From NCBI RefSeq assembly GCF_029774175.1, contig NZ_CP103834.1, positions 1,250,501-1,314,500 of the forward strand: 64,000 bases of DNA, given 5' to 3'. A model generated the notes under the pieces. The model saw nothing but the letters and a program-made list of their open reading frames with translations. It ran no database searches and was not told the origin of the DNA. The translations under genes were made by a program, and so were the position numbers. Below, piece by piece: positions 50,898-60,360 of the stretch. Numbering within the stretch: the first letter of the stretch is position 1; each line of letters opens with the position of its first letter. This DNA is from Actinobacillus genomosp. 1. GTDB taxonomy: Bacteria > Pseudomonadota > Gammaproteobacteria > Enterobacterales > Pasteurellaceae.

Positions 50898-51275
50898 TTA
50901 TTTATACTCTAAATGGTATTTTTTCTTAAGTCCGTTTAAACGTGATACCGCCATTTTGGCTTCTTCCAATTTATCTTGTTTAGCCAGTTCTTCCGCTTTC
51001 TTCACTTCGTCAATCACTTCTTGCATACCTGCTTGATAGCCTTTGAATCGTTCTTGATCACCGCCTAAACTTGCCGGCATCGTATTTTTAGCTTTTTCCG
51101 CTTGTACTAAGAATTGTTTTGCCGATTCTTGAAACTCCGTAGCCGTTTGAGCTCGAGTAAAGGCACTCATATACTTGTTCATTTGGAACATTTCCATCAT
51201 CACGCCGTTTGCTAATGCAGCCGATGAAAATGCAAGCATCGCCACCGCTAACGTTTGTTTAAATTTATTCATCAT
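50898..51275 (-). CDS. cybC: Periplasmic cytochrome b562 family protein
   Basis: A 125-residue protein with a signal peptide (MMNKFKQTLAVAMLAFSSAALA). The mature part is predicted to be a four-helix bundle of about 103 residues. The helix-4 end KKKYHLEYK aligns with the heme His of E. coli cytochrome b562, and N-terminal Met residues (NGVMMEMFQMNKY) can supply the Met ligand. There is no c-type CXXCH motif. Its redox partner is unknown. Translation probably starts at the ATG at 51275 after GGGA; an alternative ATG follows directly. Confidence 0.82.
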   Translation of the reverse strand: MMNKFKQTLAVAMLAFSSAALANGVMMEMFQMNKYMSAFTRAQTATEFQESAKQFLVQAEKAKNTMPASLGGDQERFKGYQAGMQEVIDEVKKAEELAKQDKLEEAKMAVSRLNGLKKKYHLEYK

Positions 51276-51421
51276 TTTTCCCACATGTTAAGTGATAGAT
51301 TAAAAAATCGTATTCTAATCTATCTATATCTTGCTAGAAAGCAATATTTGCTAGAAAATAGACAACTTTACACGCTCTACCTGTAGAGCGTACTGACTTG
51401 TTATCAGAAGAGAATAAACCT

Positions 51422-52819
51422 ATGTCCGAATTAAAATACCCGAAACCCGAATTACTTTCGCCCGCCGGCACCTTAAAAAATATGCGTTACGCTTTTGCTT
51501 ATGGTGCAGATGCCGTTTATGCAGGCCAACCGCGTTATAGCTTACGCGTACGTAACAATGAATTTAACCACGCCAATTTACAAATCGCGATTGATGAAGC
51601 GCATAGCTTAGGCAAAAAATTCTATGTGGTGGTAAATATTGCACCGCACAACTCAAAACTTAAAACCTTTATCAAAGATCTAAAAGTCGTGGTGGATATG
51701 AAACCGGATGCATTGATTATGTCCGATCCCGGTTTAATTATGTTAGTGCGTGAAAACTTCCCGGAGATTGATATTCACCTATCGGTACAGGCGAATGCGG
51801 TAAACTGGGCGACGGTAAAATTCTGGAAGCAAATGGGGCTTACCCGTGTCATTCTTTCACGTGAATTATCATTGGAAGAAATCGAAGAAATTCGCCAGCA
51901 AGTGCCGGATATCGAGCTTGAAATCTTCGTACACGGCGCACTTTGTATGGCATATTCAGGTCGTTGTCTATTGTCCGGTTATATCAATAAACGTGATCCG
52001 AATCAAGGTACTTGTACCAACGCTTGCCGTTGGGAATACAAAATGGAAGAAGGCACAACCGATGAAGTCGGTAATATCGTGCCGCAATCCGCCGTTCAAC
52101 GTTACGAGCCGGAAATCGAAGTGAAAAATATCGCACCGACATTAGGCGAAGGTTCACATACCGATAAAGTATTCTTATACACCGAGCCAAACCGTCCGGA
52201 CGAACAAATGACCGCATTTGAAGATGAGCACGGTACTTACTTTATGAACTCCAAAGACTTACGTGCAGTACAACACGTAGAAAGATTAACCCAAATGGGC
52301 GTTCATTCACTTAAAATTGAAGGACGTACTAAGTCGTTCTACTACTGCGCACGTACCGCTCAAGTTTACCGTAAAGCAATTGACGATGCAGCGGCAGGTA
52401 AACCGTTTGATGAATCACTAATGGATACCTTAGAGTCACTTGCACATCGTGGTTATACCGAGGGTTTCTTACGTCGTCATACTCACGATGAATACCAAAA
52501 CTACGAATACGGCTACTCAATTTCGGACCGCCAACAATTTGTCGGTGAATTCACCGGCAAACGCAATGCAGAAGGTATGGCGGAAGTGGCGGTTAAAAAT
52601 AAATTCTTGGTGGGCGATTCGGTAGAAATGATGACGCCGAAAGGTAACATCGTATTTAAAATCGAACGTATGCTAAACCGCAAAAATGAGCAAGTGGAAG
52701 CAGGCCTTGGTGACGGACATTTTGTCTTTTTAGACGTACCGGCGGATATTGATTTGGATTATGCATTATTAATGCGCAATTTAAGCGATACCAATACCCG
52801 TAATCCGCATAAAGCGTGA
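51422..52819 (+). CDS. trhP: tRNA hydroxylation protein P (peptidase U32 family, YegQ)
   Basis: A 465-residue protein of the U32 family. In E. coli, TrhP is required for prephenate-dependent hydroxylation of U34 in tRNAs (formation of ho5U). The PELLSPAGTLKNMRYAFAYGADAVYAGQPRYSLR start, the U32 motif EIFVHGALCMAYSGRCLLSGYI with its cysteines, and GTCTNACRWEY with further Cys residues (probably an iron-sulfur site) are present. The C-terminal domain is beta-rich. The ATG at 51422 gives MSELKYPKPELL, as in homologues. Some databases call it a collagenase-like protease, which is probably misleading. Confidence 0.93.
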   Translation: MSELKYPKPELLSPAGTLKNMRYAFAYGADAVYAGQPRYSLRVRNNEFNHANLQIAIDEAHSLGKKFYVVVNIAPHNSKLKTFIKDLKVVVDMKPDALIMSDPGLIMLVRENFPEIDIHLSVQANAVNWATVKFWKQMGLTRVILSRELSLEEIEEIRQQVPDIELEIFVHGALCMAYSGRCLLSGYINKRDPNQGTCTNACRWEYKMEEGTTDEVGNIVPQSAVQRYEPEIEVKNIAPTLGEGSHTDKVFLYTEPNRPDEQMTAFEDEHGTYFMNSKDLRAVQHVERLTQMGVHSLKIEGRTKSFYYCARTAQVYRKAIDDAAAGKPFDESLMDTLESLAHRGYTEGFLRRHTHDEYQNYEYGYSISDRQQFVGEFTGKRNAEGMAEVAVKNKFLVGDSVEMMTPKGNIVFKIERMLNRKNEQVEAGLGDGHFVFLDVPADIDLDYALLMRNLSDTNTRNPHKA

Positions 52820-52936
52820 TCTTCTTCACAAAATAGATAATGTATGAAAAATGTTGCAAATTTGTTATTGAATTTAAGTATAAGATCCATATAATTTTGC
52901 GCAGTACTCAAAGAAGTATGACTCCATAATAAGTTT
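52820..52936 (+). ncRNA. Possible small RNA or untranslated end upstream of a terminator
   Basis: Between trhP and waaL there is a short stretch with a TATAAGAT element near 52878 and, about 60 bases later, a strong terminator. A transcript of about 75 bases could be made. The same terminator may simply end trhP. No known RNA family is recognised. Confidence 0.2.
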
Positions 52937-52963
52937 TGCCCCTCTGGAACGAGGGGTTTTTTT
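52937..52963 (+). terminator. Terminator downstream of trhP
   Basis: GCCCCTC (52938-52944), loop TGGAAC, GAGGGG (52951-52956), then TTTTTTT. Confidence 0.85.
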
Positions 52964-53065
52964 ATATTTGTTAAAAATTTATATAACTAAACCGCCTTTT
53001 CTTTCCTCTCTTCTACAATTTTTAAGTATAATAACCTGTTAATTTTTTCTTATGTGGAACTTGCT

Positions 53066-54313
53066 ATGTTAGCGCGAATTAAATCTCATAATGACCAACT
53101 TTATTCAATCTTAATCGGTCTGTTTTTTATTTTGGCTCTTCCTTTAAAAACCAGTTACAGCCTTATTCCGATTCTATTGGCTATTTCAGGCATTGCGTTA
53201 ATCATACCCCATATTAAATCTCGTGCTTTCCGTTTAGATAAAGCGGATAAATGGCTGATTGCCTCGTTTTTCTTTTACTTTATTCTCTGCGTTATTTCAT
53301 TCGCCGTACATAAAGGTAAGTTTAGCGAACTTGATCTGCCGAGCCGAGCCGTACTGGTTTTACCCATCTTAGCCGTGCTTTATAAAAAACAAATTCAACA
53401 ATTATGGATCCTTTACGCTATTTTAATCGCCGGCATTGTGGCGGGAATAGTCAGCATCGTGCAAGTTTTCGGTTTTGATCTTGATAAACCTTTTCCAAAA
53501 ACAATGCATATCCAAGCCGGAGATATGGCGATGTCTTTAGCAATGTTCTCATTTTGCGCATTATTTTATTTTCATACGCAAAAGCAACGTCTCTTGATGA
53601 GCATTTGTTTAATTGCTGGATTACTTGCAATGATTGCCAGTTTTCTGACAACCGCACGCGGTGCTTGGATCGGAGTTCCGGTTGCACTCATAGCCATTTT
53701 CTTTTTAAATCGCAAAAATTTGTCCAAATGGGTAGTAACTAGTGTACTTTTCATCACGCTGGCCGGCGGCTTTTTTGTCAGAGAGACGATTCATCAGCGT
53801 TATCTCGAAGCGAAAAGTGATATTTCCGCTTATGTAGATCGTTCAAATACCAGTACTTCCGTCGGCGCTCGTTTTGATATGTGGAAAAGCTCGCTACTTG
53901 GTATTCAGGAGAAACCGTTATTCGGTCGAGGATTGGAAGGCGTTAAGGAAATGCGTAAACAGCATTTTGAAGAAGGTAAAATTTCTAAATTCGCTTCTAG
54001 CTTTGGTCATGCTCATAATCAATATTTACACGATACAACAACCAGAGGAGTATTCGGATTAATCGCCTTACTTGCGATCTTATTTGTACCTTTGAGTTTA
54101 TTTTGGCGAAACTTACGACAATCGCCCCCCGATTCTCTAGCTCATTTATGGGGCGTACTCGGTATCACACATATTTTATTGATGATGGGCTACTTTTTAA
54201 CTCAAGCGTTTCTATCGCATAATTCCGGTGTGATGTTTTATTTTGTCACTACTCTTATTTTCTTAGGATTACAAAAAACCGCAAAAACTCAACCGCTTGT
54301 AGGAACTCAATAA
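53066..54313 (+). CDS. waaL: O-antigen ligase (WaaL family)
   Basis: A 415-residue inner-membrane protein with about 12 hydrophobic segments that joins undecaprenyl-linked O-antigen to lipid A-core on the periplasmic face. The Wzy_C/WaaL domain includes the large periplasmic loop with FGRGLEGVKEMRK and SFGHAHNQYLHDTTTRGVFG, which carries the conserved HNQYL histidine. The start is the ATG at 53066, with GGAAC upstream; the frame is open to a GTG at 53054. It shares one base with waaA (TAATG), fitting an LPS operon. Confidence 0.9.
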   Translation: MLARIKSHNDQLYSILIGLFFILALPLKTSYSLIPILLAISGIALIIPHIKSRAFRLDKADKWLIASFFFYFILCVISFAVHKGKFSELDLPSRAVLVLPILAVLYKKQIQQLWILYAILIAGIVAGIVSIVQVFGFDLDKPFPKTMHIQAGDMAMSLAMFSFCALFYFHTQKQRLLMSICLIAGLLAMIASFLTTARGAWIGVPVALIAIFFLNRKNLSKWVVTSVLFITLAGGFFVRETIHQRYLEAKSDISAYVDRSNTSTSVGARFDMWKSSLLGIQEKPLFGRGLEGVKEMRKQHFEEGKISKFASSFGHAHNQYLHDTTTRGVFGLIALLAILFVPLSLFWRNLRQSPPDSLAHLWGVLGITHILLMMGYFLTQAFLSHNSGVMFYFVTTLIFLGLQKTAKTQPLVGTQ

Positions 54314-55593
54314 TGTTACGTATTTTCTATACTCTGCTCAGTTACATTATTCAACCGTTTATCTTACTGATGATGTGGAAACGCGGTTATAAGCAACCGG
54401 CTTATCGTCGCCGTTTATTTGAACGTTACGGTTATTATCATGAATTAGCTAAGCCTGAAGCGAACGGAATTATCGTACATGCCGCATCAGTGGGAGAAGT
54501 CATTGCGGCAACACCGTTAATTCGGGCAATCCAAACGCATTACCCTAAATTACCGATTACGGTAACCACCGTGACCCCTACGGGTTCCGCACGAGTTAGA
54601 GCCGCTTTCGGTAATAGTGTGTCGCACTTTTACTTGCCTTATGATTTACCCGATGCCGTTTTACGTTTTCTAAACTTTGTAAACCCAAAGCTTATTCTCG
54701 TAATCGAAACCGAATTATGGCCGAATCTTATCCATCAAGTGCATAAAAAAGGTATTGCTTTTATTATTGCTAACGCTCGACTTTCTCCTCGATCCGCCAA
54801 ACGATACGGTTGGATTAAATTCAGTGTAGAGCATATGCTAAATAAAATTTCACTCATAATGGCGCAAGATGCAGTCAGCGCCGAACGTTATTTAGTATTA
54901 GGTTTTCATCCTGAAAAATTAGTCAATACCGGCAACTTGAAATTTGACTTGGAAATTACTGATACGCTACGTAATAAAGTAAATAGTACCAAGCAAGAAT
55001 TGGCATTAGCCGAACGCCCTGTTTGGATTGCCGGTAGTACCCATGAGGGAGAAGAAAAACTGCTCTTGGATGCACATAAACAGCTTCTCTCACAATGGCC
55101 GGATTTGCTCCTGATTTTAGTTCCGCGCCATCCGGAACGATTCGGTGTGGTAGAAGAATTATTAGTAAAATCTAACCTTAATTATATTAAACGTACCGAT
55201 AAACGCCCATTAAAGCCGAATACGCAGGTTCTGCTCGGTGATACGATGGGAGAAATGATGCAATTATACGGACTGGCTAAAATCGCCTTTGTTGGCGGAA
55301 GTTTAGTCAAACACGGCGGACATAACCCGTTAGAACCTATTGCTTTTGAACTTCCGGTCATTTCCGGTGTACATACATTTAATTTTCCTGAAATTTTTGC
55401 AAAACTGCGCTATGTGAAAGGTGTTGTAGAAGTGAAATCCGATGTGCAAGACATCGCCCAAGCCGTACACTTTTTACTCAGCAATGCGGAAGTATGTAAA
55501 AAAATCAGTCAAGCCGGATTTGACGTATTACAAGAGAATCAAGGTGCCCTCAAACGACATATGGCACTTCTCGCCCCTTATTTAGAGAAATAA
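54313..55593 (+). CDS. waaA: 3-deoxy-D-manno-octulosonic acid (Kdo) transferase
   Basis: A 426-residue membrane-anchored GT-B enzyme that attaches Kdo to the lipid A precursor. It has an N-terminal hydrophobic anchor (FYTLLSYIIQPFILLMMW), HAASVGEVIAATPLIRAI with the catalytic Glu near residue 62, ETELWPNL, NARLSPRS, and GGSLVKHGGHNPLEP in the C-terminal domain. Overlaps the waaL stop codon and is followed 1 base later by coaD, the classical kdtA-coaD pairing. Haemophilus-type WaaA adds a single Kdo; whether that holds here cannot be read directly. Confidence 0.95.
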   Translation: MLRIFYTLLSYIIQPFILLMMWKRGYKQPAYRRRLFERYGYYHELAKPEANGIIVHAASVGEVIAATPLIRAIQTHYPKLPITVTTVTPTGSARVRAAFGNSVSHFYLPYDLPDAVLRFLNFVNPKLILVIETELWPNLIHQVHKKGIAFIIANARLSPRSAKRYGWIKFSVEHMLNKISLIMAQDAVSAERYLVLGFHPEKLVNTGNLKFDLEITDTLRNKVNSTKQELALAERPVWIAGSTHEGEEKLLLDAHKQLLSQWPDLLLILVPRHPERFGVVEELLVKSNLNYIKRTDKRPLKPNTQVLLGDTMGEMMQLYGLAKIAFVGGSLVKHGGHNPLEPIAFELPVISGVHTFNFPEIFAKLRYVKGVVEVKSDVQDIAQAVHFLLSNAEVCKKISQAGFDVLQENQGALKRHMALLAPYLEK

Positions 55594-55594
55594 A

Positions 55595-56071
55595 ATGAGT
55601 TATACCGTTATCTATGCAGGGACTTTTGATCCCATTACCAACGGACATTTAGATATTATTGAGCGCGCCGCCAAACTATTCGGTACGGTAATTGTCGCCA
55701 TTGCAAAAAATCCAAGTAAACAACCGTTATTCTCACTTGAAGAACGAACCGCCCTAGTTCAACAAAGTTGTACACATTTACCCAATGTGCAAGCGGTCGG
55801 ATTTAGCGGATTACTTGCGGATTTTGCCAAACAACATCAAGCAAAAGCGTTAGTCAGAGGGATCCGCGGTAGTGATGATATTGAATACGAAATTCAGCTT
55901 GCTCAACTTAACGATAAATTATCCGGGCAATTAGAAACCGTTTTTTTACCGCCGTCCGTAACATGGCGTTATTTATCTTCAACAATGGTACGAGAAATCT
56001 ATCGCCATCAAGGTGATGTTGCACAATTTGTACCGAATGTCGTACTTCGCGCATTAAAAGAAAAGGAATAA
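55595..56071 (+). CDS. coaD: Phosphopantetheine adenylyltransferase
   Basis: A 158-residue hexameric enzyme that adenylates 4'-phosphopantetheine, the penultimate step of coenzyme A synthesis. AGTFDPITNGHLDIIERA carries the T/HXGH nucleotidyltransferase motif, and RGIRGSDDIEYE and the WRYLSSTMVREI block follow. It begins one base after the waaA stop codon and ends two bases before orn, so these genes form a tight operon. A near-USS lies near 55791. Confidence 0.97.
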   Translation: MSYTVIYAGTFDPITNGHLDIIERAAKLFGTVIVAIAKNPSKQPLFSLEERTALVQQSCTHLPNVQAVGFSGLLADFAKQHQAKALVRGIRGSDDIEYEIQLAQLNDKLSGQLETVFLPPSVTWRYLSSTMVREIYRHQGDVAQFVPNVVLRALKEKE

Positions 56072-56073
56072 AT

Positions 56074-56628
56074 ATGAGTAAATTAGACGATCAAAATCTC
56101 ATCTGGATCGATTTGGAAATGACCGGACTTGATCCCGAAAAAGAACGTATTATCGAAGTCGCAACGATTGTGACGGATAAGGATTTAAATATTTTAGCCG
56201 AAGGCCCCGTATTAACCGTGCATCAACCGGATGAATTACTCAATAAAATGAGTGATTGGTGTATCAAAACACATACGGAAAACGGTCTAATCGAGCGTGT
56301 AAAACAAAGCAAGCTCACCGAACGAGCCGTTGAATTGCAAACTATCGACTTTTTAAAACGGTGGGTGCCGAAAGGTGCTTCGCCGATTTGCGGCAATAGC
56401 GTACCTCAAGACAAACGTTTTCTTTATAAATATATGCCGGATCTTGCCGATTATTTCCATTATCGTCACTTAGACGTAAGTACGCTAAAAGAGCTTGCTC
56501 GTCGCTGGAAGCCCGATATGCTTAACGCTTTTAAGAAGAAAAACACCCATCTGGCTTTAGATGATATTCGAGAATCAATCGAAGAATTAAAATTTTATCG
56601 TACCCATTTTATTAATTTAGAGAAATAA
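56074..56628 (+). CDS. orn: Oligoribonuclease
   Basis: A 184-residue DEDDh-family 3'-5' exoribonuclease that finishes RNA decay by degrading dinucleotides, including pGpG. The metal-binding motifs are visible: IWIDLEMTGLDPEKERIIEVA (Asp/Glu), PQDKRFLYKYMPDL, and HLALDDIRESIEELKFYR with the catalytic His and Asp. Continues the coaD operon with a 2-base gap and precedes tsaE by 8 bases. Confidence 0.97.
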   Translation: MSKLDDQNLIWIDLEMTGLDPEKERIIEVATIVTDKDLNILAEGPVLTVHQPDELLNKMSDWCIKTHTENGLIERVKQSKLTERAVELQTIDFLKRWVPKGASPICGNSVPQDKRFLYKYMPDLADYFHYRHLDVSTLKELARRWKPDMLNAFKKKNTHLALDDIRESIEELKFYRTHFINLEK

Positions 56629-56636
56629 CAACCCAA

Positions 56637-57137
56637 ATGTCTAATTCAGCTACTTTTTATTTTCCCGATGAAAACCAAATGTTGCAATTCGGACAACGAT
56701 TTGCTCATGCTATCAAAATATATCTTGAACAAGATCTTCATCATAGTTGCGTTATTTATTTAAATGGTAAACTTGGTGCCGGAAAAACGACCTTAACTCG
56801 TAGTATTGTGCGTGCATTTGGTCATCAAGGAAATGTAAAAAGCCCGACTTATACGTTAGTGGAAGAATATCAATTAATACCTTTTTCCGTGTACCATTTT
56901 GATCTCTACCGTTTAGCAGACCCAGAAGAATTGGAATTTATGGGAATTCGAGATTATTTCCGCCCTCAGACGCTTTGTTTACTCGAATGGGCAACTAAAG
57001 GAAAAGGGCTTATTCCACCGGCAGACATCTTAGTCCAAATTGATTACGCCGAGACAGGACGTAATCTCACCCTACTGGCGCAAAATGAAACGGGTAATCA
57101 AATTATTGCAAAATTTCTGAATAATCAGACCGCTTAA
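56637..57137 (+). CDS. tsaE: tRNA threonylcarbamoyladenosine ATPase subunit TsaE
   Basis: A 166-residue P-loop ATPase that drives the TsaBDE complex in t6A tRNA modification. The Walker A motif LNGKLGAGKTTLTRSIVRA is near residue 42. SPTYTLVEEY, HFDLYRLADPEELEFMGIRDYF and LLEWATKG are also family-typical. It lies 14 bases before amiB, the same gene order as in E. coli. Confidence 0.95.
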   Translation: MSNSATFYFPDENQMLQFGQRFAHAIKIYLEQDLHHSCVIYLNGKLGAGKTTLTRSIVRAFGHQGNVKSPTYTLVEEYQLIPFSVYHFDLYRLADPEELEFMGIRDYFRPQTLCLLEWATKGKGLIPPADILVQIDYAETGRNLTLLAQNETGNQIIAKFLNNQTA

Positions 57138-57151
57138 CTAAAAGGAAAAAA

Positions 57152-58348
57152 ATGAACAAGTTAATAAATTATATTGCAGTTAGTTTATTTGGCTTAATGA
57201 TTAGCCTAACCGGTTACGCAAAAGTTGTTGTTGTAATTGATGCCGGACACGGTGGTAAAGATCCCGGTGCGATCGGCAAAACCTTAGGAATTAAAGAAAA
57301 AGAAGTCACGCTCGGTATTTCTAAAGAATTAAAAGCGTTACTTGATTCGGATCCTAACTTTAAAGCCGTCATGACACGTAAGAGCGACTATTTTATTCAG
57401 TTGCCGGATCGTACGGAGATTGCTAGAAAAAATAAGGCAAACTATCTAATCTCCATACATGCGGATTCATCACCTAACTCAGCTAATCAGAAAGGCGCTT
57501 CCGTTTGGGTACTTTCTAATCGCCGAGCTAGTGATGAAATGGGTAAATGGCTTGAGGATCATGAAAAGCAATCCGAGTTATTAGGCGGTGCAGGTTCAGT
57601 GTTATCTAATAATAATGAACGTTACCTCAACCAAACCGTGCTGGATTTACAATTTTCTCATTCTCAACGTTCAGGTTATGAATTGGGAAAAAGTATCCTG
57701 TCTCGTATGGGTAGCATAACAGCCTTAGCAAAAAGTTCTCCCCAGCATGCGAGTTTAAGCGTATTACGTTCACCTGATATTACCTCCGTATTAGTCGAAA
57801 CGGGATTTTTATCGAACGCAACGGAAGAGCAACAGCTGGCTAATCCGGCTTATCGTCGTAAAATTGCACGTGCGATTTATAACGGTTTAGTTGCTTACCG
57901 TGCCCGCTATACAAACGGTTCGGTTAAAGTAGTGGCTAATGAGACAAAGAAAGAACAATTTTCAAAACAGTCGAGTGGAAAAGAGGATAAATCGGTTAAA
58001 AAAGATGATAAATCTGACAAAACTGCAACGAAACAATCTTTAAATTCGGCTAATAACAAAGAAGAAAAACGTAACGAGAAAATAAAAAGCTCAATAAAAG
58101 ATAAAAAGTCGGATGGGGAAGAAAAGCAAAATAAAGCACAAACCCAAAAAGATAAAGGCTCAAAAGAAGAATCTTCAGCTAAACGCTCGGAGCCGAAAAA
58201 ATCAACGAACGGTTACCATATCGTTCAGCAAGATGAAACGCTTTATTCTATTGCGAGAACATATAAAACAACACCAGAAAAATTAAGCAAACTTAATAAT
58301 ATTAAAAATAACAATATTACTGTCGGCAAAAAATTAAAAGTAGAGTAA
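57152..58348 (+). CDS. amiB: N-acetylmuramoyl-L-alanine amidase with LysM domain
   Basis: A 398-residue periplasmic enzyme that splits septal peptidoglycan. A signal peptide (about 1-22, ending GYA) precedes the Amidase_3 domain. The zinc ligands are in VIDAGHGGKDPGAIG, the following Glu in KEKEV, and ISIHADSSP, with the catalytic Glu in VETGFLSN. Residues about 265-350 form a Lys/Ser/Glu-rich low-complexity linker, and a LysM peptidoglycan-binding domain (YHIVQQDETLYSIARTY) closes the protein. AmiB/AmiC distinctions cannot be settled; the position after tsaE favours AmiB. Confidence 0.94.
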   Translation: MNKLINYIAVSLFGLMISLTGYAKVVVVIDAGHGGKDPGAIGKTLGIKEKEVTLGISKELKALLDSDPNFKAVMTRKSDYFIQLPDRTEIARKNKANYLISIHADSSPNSANQKGASVWVLSNRRASDEMGKWLEDHEKQSELLGGAGSVLSNNNERYLNQTVLDLQFSHSQRSGYELGKSILSRMGSITALAKSSPQHASLSVLRSPDITSVLVETGFLSNATEEQQLANPAYRRKIARAIYNGLVAYRARYTNGSVKVVANETKKEQFSKQSSGKEDKSVKKDDKSDKTATKQSLNSANNKEEKRNEKIKSSIKDKKSDGEEKQNKAQTQKDKGSKEESSAKRSEPKKSTNGYHIVQQDETLYSIARTYKTTPEKLSKLNNIKNNNITVGKKLKVE

Positions 58349-58356
58349 CAAAATAA

Positions 58357-58400
58357 ATAGCGGTCATCTTTACACAATAAATTGTAAAAATGACCGCTAT
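58357..58400. terminator. USS-type hairpin between amiB and pgi
   Basis: AGCGGTCATCTTTACA and TGTAAAAATGACCGCT (58383-58398) pair over 15-16 bases between convergent genes. Confidence 0.6.
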
Positions 58401-58430
58401 TCTTATCTGCAATTTATGCCGATAGATAAA

Positions 58431-60071
58431 CTAACGCCATGCTTTGAATTGGTTGATTAAACCGTTTGTTGAACTATCGTGGCTGGTAATTTGTTCCGCA
58501 TTTTGTAACTCAGGTAAAATACGGTTTGCTAATTGTTTACCTAACTCTACTCCCCATTGGTCGAAGCTGTAGATATTGAAAATTACCCCTTGGACGAAGA
58601 TCTTATGTTCATACATTGCGATCAGCGCACCTAAAGTGAACGGTGTAATTTTTTGCACTAAAATTGAGTTTGTCGGTTTATTACCGGTAAATACTTTAAA
58701 CGGCACAATTTCCGCAACATCCGCTAAATCCTTACCTGCCGCTACAAATTCCGCTTCAACGGTTTCTTTCGATTTACCGAAAGCAAGTGCTTCCGTTTGT
58801 GCAAAGAAGTTAGATAATAGTTTTGCATGGTGATCTCCGACCGGATTATGTGTTTGTGCCGGAGCGATAAAATCACAAGGAATCAGTTTCGTACCTTGGT
58901 GAATTAATTGATAAAAAGCGTGCTGACCGTTAGTACCCGGCTCACCCCATACAATCGGACCGGTTTGATGTGTTACCGGACTACCGTCACGGCCGACAAA
59001 TTTACCGTTTGATTCCATATTGCCTTGTTGGAAATATGCTGCAAAGCGATGTAAATATTGATCGTAAGGTAATAATGCTTCGGTTTCCGCACCAAGGAAA
59101 TTACTATTCCAGATACCGATTAACGCCAATGTTGTCGGGATATTTTGCTCAATCGGCGCAGTACGGAAATGTTTATCCATTGCATGAGCCCCCGAAAGCA
59201 ATGCTTCAAAGTTCTCAAAGCCTAATGACAATGCAATAGAAAGACCGATTGCAGACCATAAAGAATAACGACCGCCTACCCAGTCCCAAAATTCGAACAT
59301 ATTCGCCGTATCAATCCCGAATTTTGCCACTTCTTTCGCATTAGTTGATAATGCCGCAAAATGTTTTGCCACCGCCGATTCGTCTTTTGCCGCCGCTAAT
59401 AACCACTCACGTGCAGTTAAAGCATTGGTCATCGTTTCTTGGGTAGTAAAAGTTTTTGATGCGACTAATACTAATGTTGTTTCAGGATTTACTTTTTTCA
59501 GCACTTCCGCAATATGTGTACCGTCTACATTCGAGACGAAATGCATATTTAAGTGATTTTTATACGGACGTAACGCTTCGGTTACCATATAAGGGCCTAA
59601 ATCCGAACCGCCGATACCGATATTGATCACATCGGTGATCGCTTTACCGGTATAACCTTTCCAACTTCCGGAAATAATTCGTTCACAGAAATCTTTCATT
59701 TTAGCTAATACCGCATTTACTTCCGGCATCACATCTTTGCCATCAACAAGTACAGGCGTATTAGAACGATTACGTAATGCGGTATGCAATACCGCACGAT
59801 TCTCCGTGCGATTGATTTTTTGACCGGAGAACATTGCTTCGGTTGCAGAAGCTAAACCGCATTCATTCGCTAACTGACGCAATAGCTCTAATGTCTTTTG
59901 ATTAATCGCATTTTTAGAAAAATCGACAAGAATTTGCTGTTCAAAGTTTAAGTGATACTTATCAAAACGATTTACATCTTCGGCAAATAACTGAGGAATA
60001 TTTAAGTTATCCGCTTTATGTTGCTCTAAAGCAGACCAAGCTACGGTTTGGGTTGGATTAATATTTTGCAT
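58431..60071 (-). CDS. pgi: Glucose-6-phosphate isomerase
   Basis: A 546-residue enzyme interconverting glucose-6-phosphate and fructose-6-phosphate. The motifs NIGIGGSDLGPYM, the PGI signature 1 in VASKTFTTQETMTNA, SVGGRYSLWSAIGLS-like (WDWVGGRYSLWSAIGLS) and the GVELGKQLANRILPEL signature 2 near residue 510 are all present. The start is the ATG at 60071 with AGGAT; the frame extends upstream to 60140 without support. It lies 37 bases downstream of ubiK. Confidence 0.97.
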   Translation of the reverse strand: MQNINPTQTVAWSALEQHKADNLNIPQLFAEDVNRFDKYHLNFEQQILVDFSKNAINQKTLELLRQLANECGLASATEAMFSGQKINRTENRAVLHTALRNRSNTPVLVDGKDVMPEVNAVLAKMKDFCERIISGSWKGYTGKAITDVINIGIGGSDLGPYMVTEALRPYKNHLNMHFVSNVDGTHIAEVLKKVNPETTLVLVASKTFTTQETMTNALTAREWLLAAAKDESAVAKHFAALSTNAKEVAKFGIDTANMFEFWDWVGGRYSLWSAIGLSIALSLGFENFEALLSGAHAMDKHFRTAPIEQNIPTTLALIGIWNSNFLGAETEALLPYDQYLHRFAAYFQQGNMESNGKFVGRDGSPVTHQTGPIVWGEPGTNGQHAFYQLIHQGTKLIPCDFIAPAQTHNPVGDHHAKLLSNFFAQTEALAFGKSKETVEAEFVAAGKDLADVAEIVPFKVFTGNKPTNSILVQKITPFTLGALIAMYEHKIFVQGVIFNIYSFDQWGVELGKQLANRILPELQNAEQITSHDSSTNGLINQFKAWR

Positions 60072-60108
60072 TTGGGTTATCCTTTTGCTTGATAAAATTA
60101 AAAATAAA

Positions 60109-60360
60109 TTATTCTTGAGATTGACGTTCTTCAAGCTCATTCAATCGTTTTTCTAATTCATTGAGCTTTTCACGCGTACGAAGCAACACTTGAGACTGCA
60201 CATCAAATTCTTCACGGGTGACAATATCAAGTTTAGATAATTGGGCTTGGAGGATTTGTTTAAACTTTTCTTCGAGATCATTGCCGACATTTTTTAGAGG
60301 TTGAGGCAATGCGTTATGGAGTTGCTGAGCTAACGACTCAAAATTCTTAGGATTTAACAT
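60109..60360 (-). CDS. ubiK: Ubiquinone biosynthesis accessory factor UbiK (BMFP domain)
   Basis: An 83-residue protein of the YqiC/BMFP family, implicated in ubiquinone synthesis as an accessory factor that binds UbiJ, membranes and lipids. Amphipathic N-terminal helix (LNPKNFESLAQQLHNALPQPLKNVGNDLEEKFKQIL), the conserved VTREEFDVQSQVLLRTREKLNELE and a coiled-coil C-terminus are all visible. The length matches homologues. It is upstream of pgi on the same strand. Confidence 0.93.
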   Translation of the reverse strand: MLNPKNFESLAQQLHNALPQPLKNVGNDLEEKFKQILQAQLSKLDIVTREEFDVQSQVLLRTREKLNELEKRLNELEERQSQE

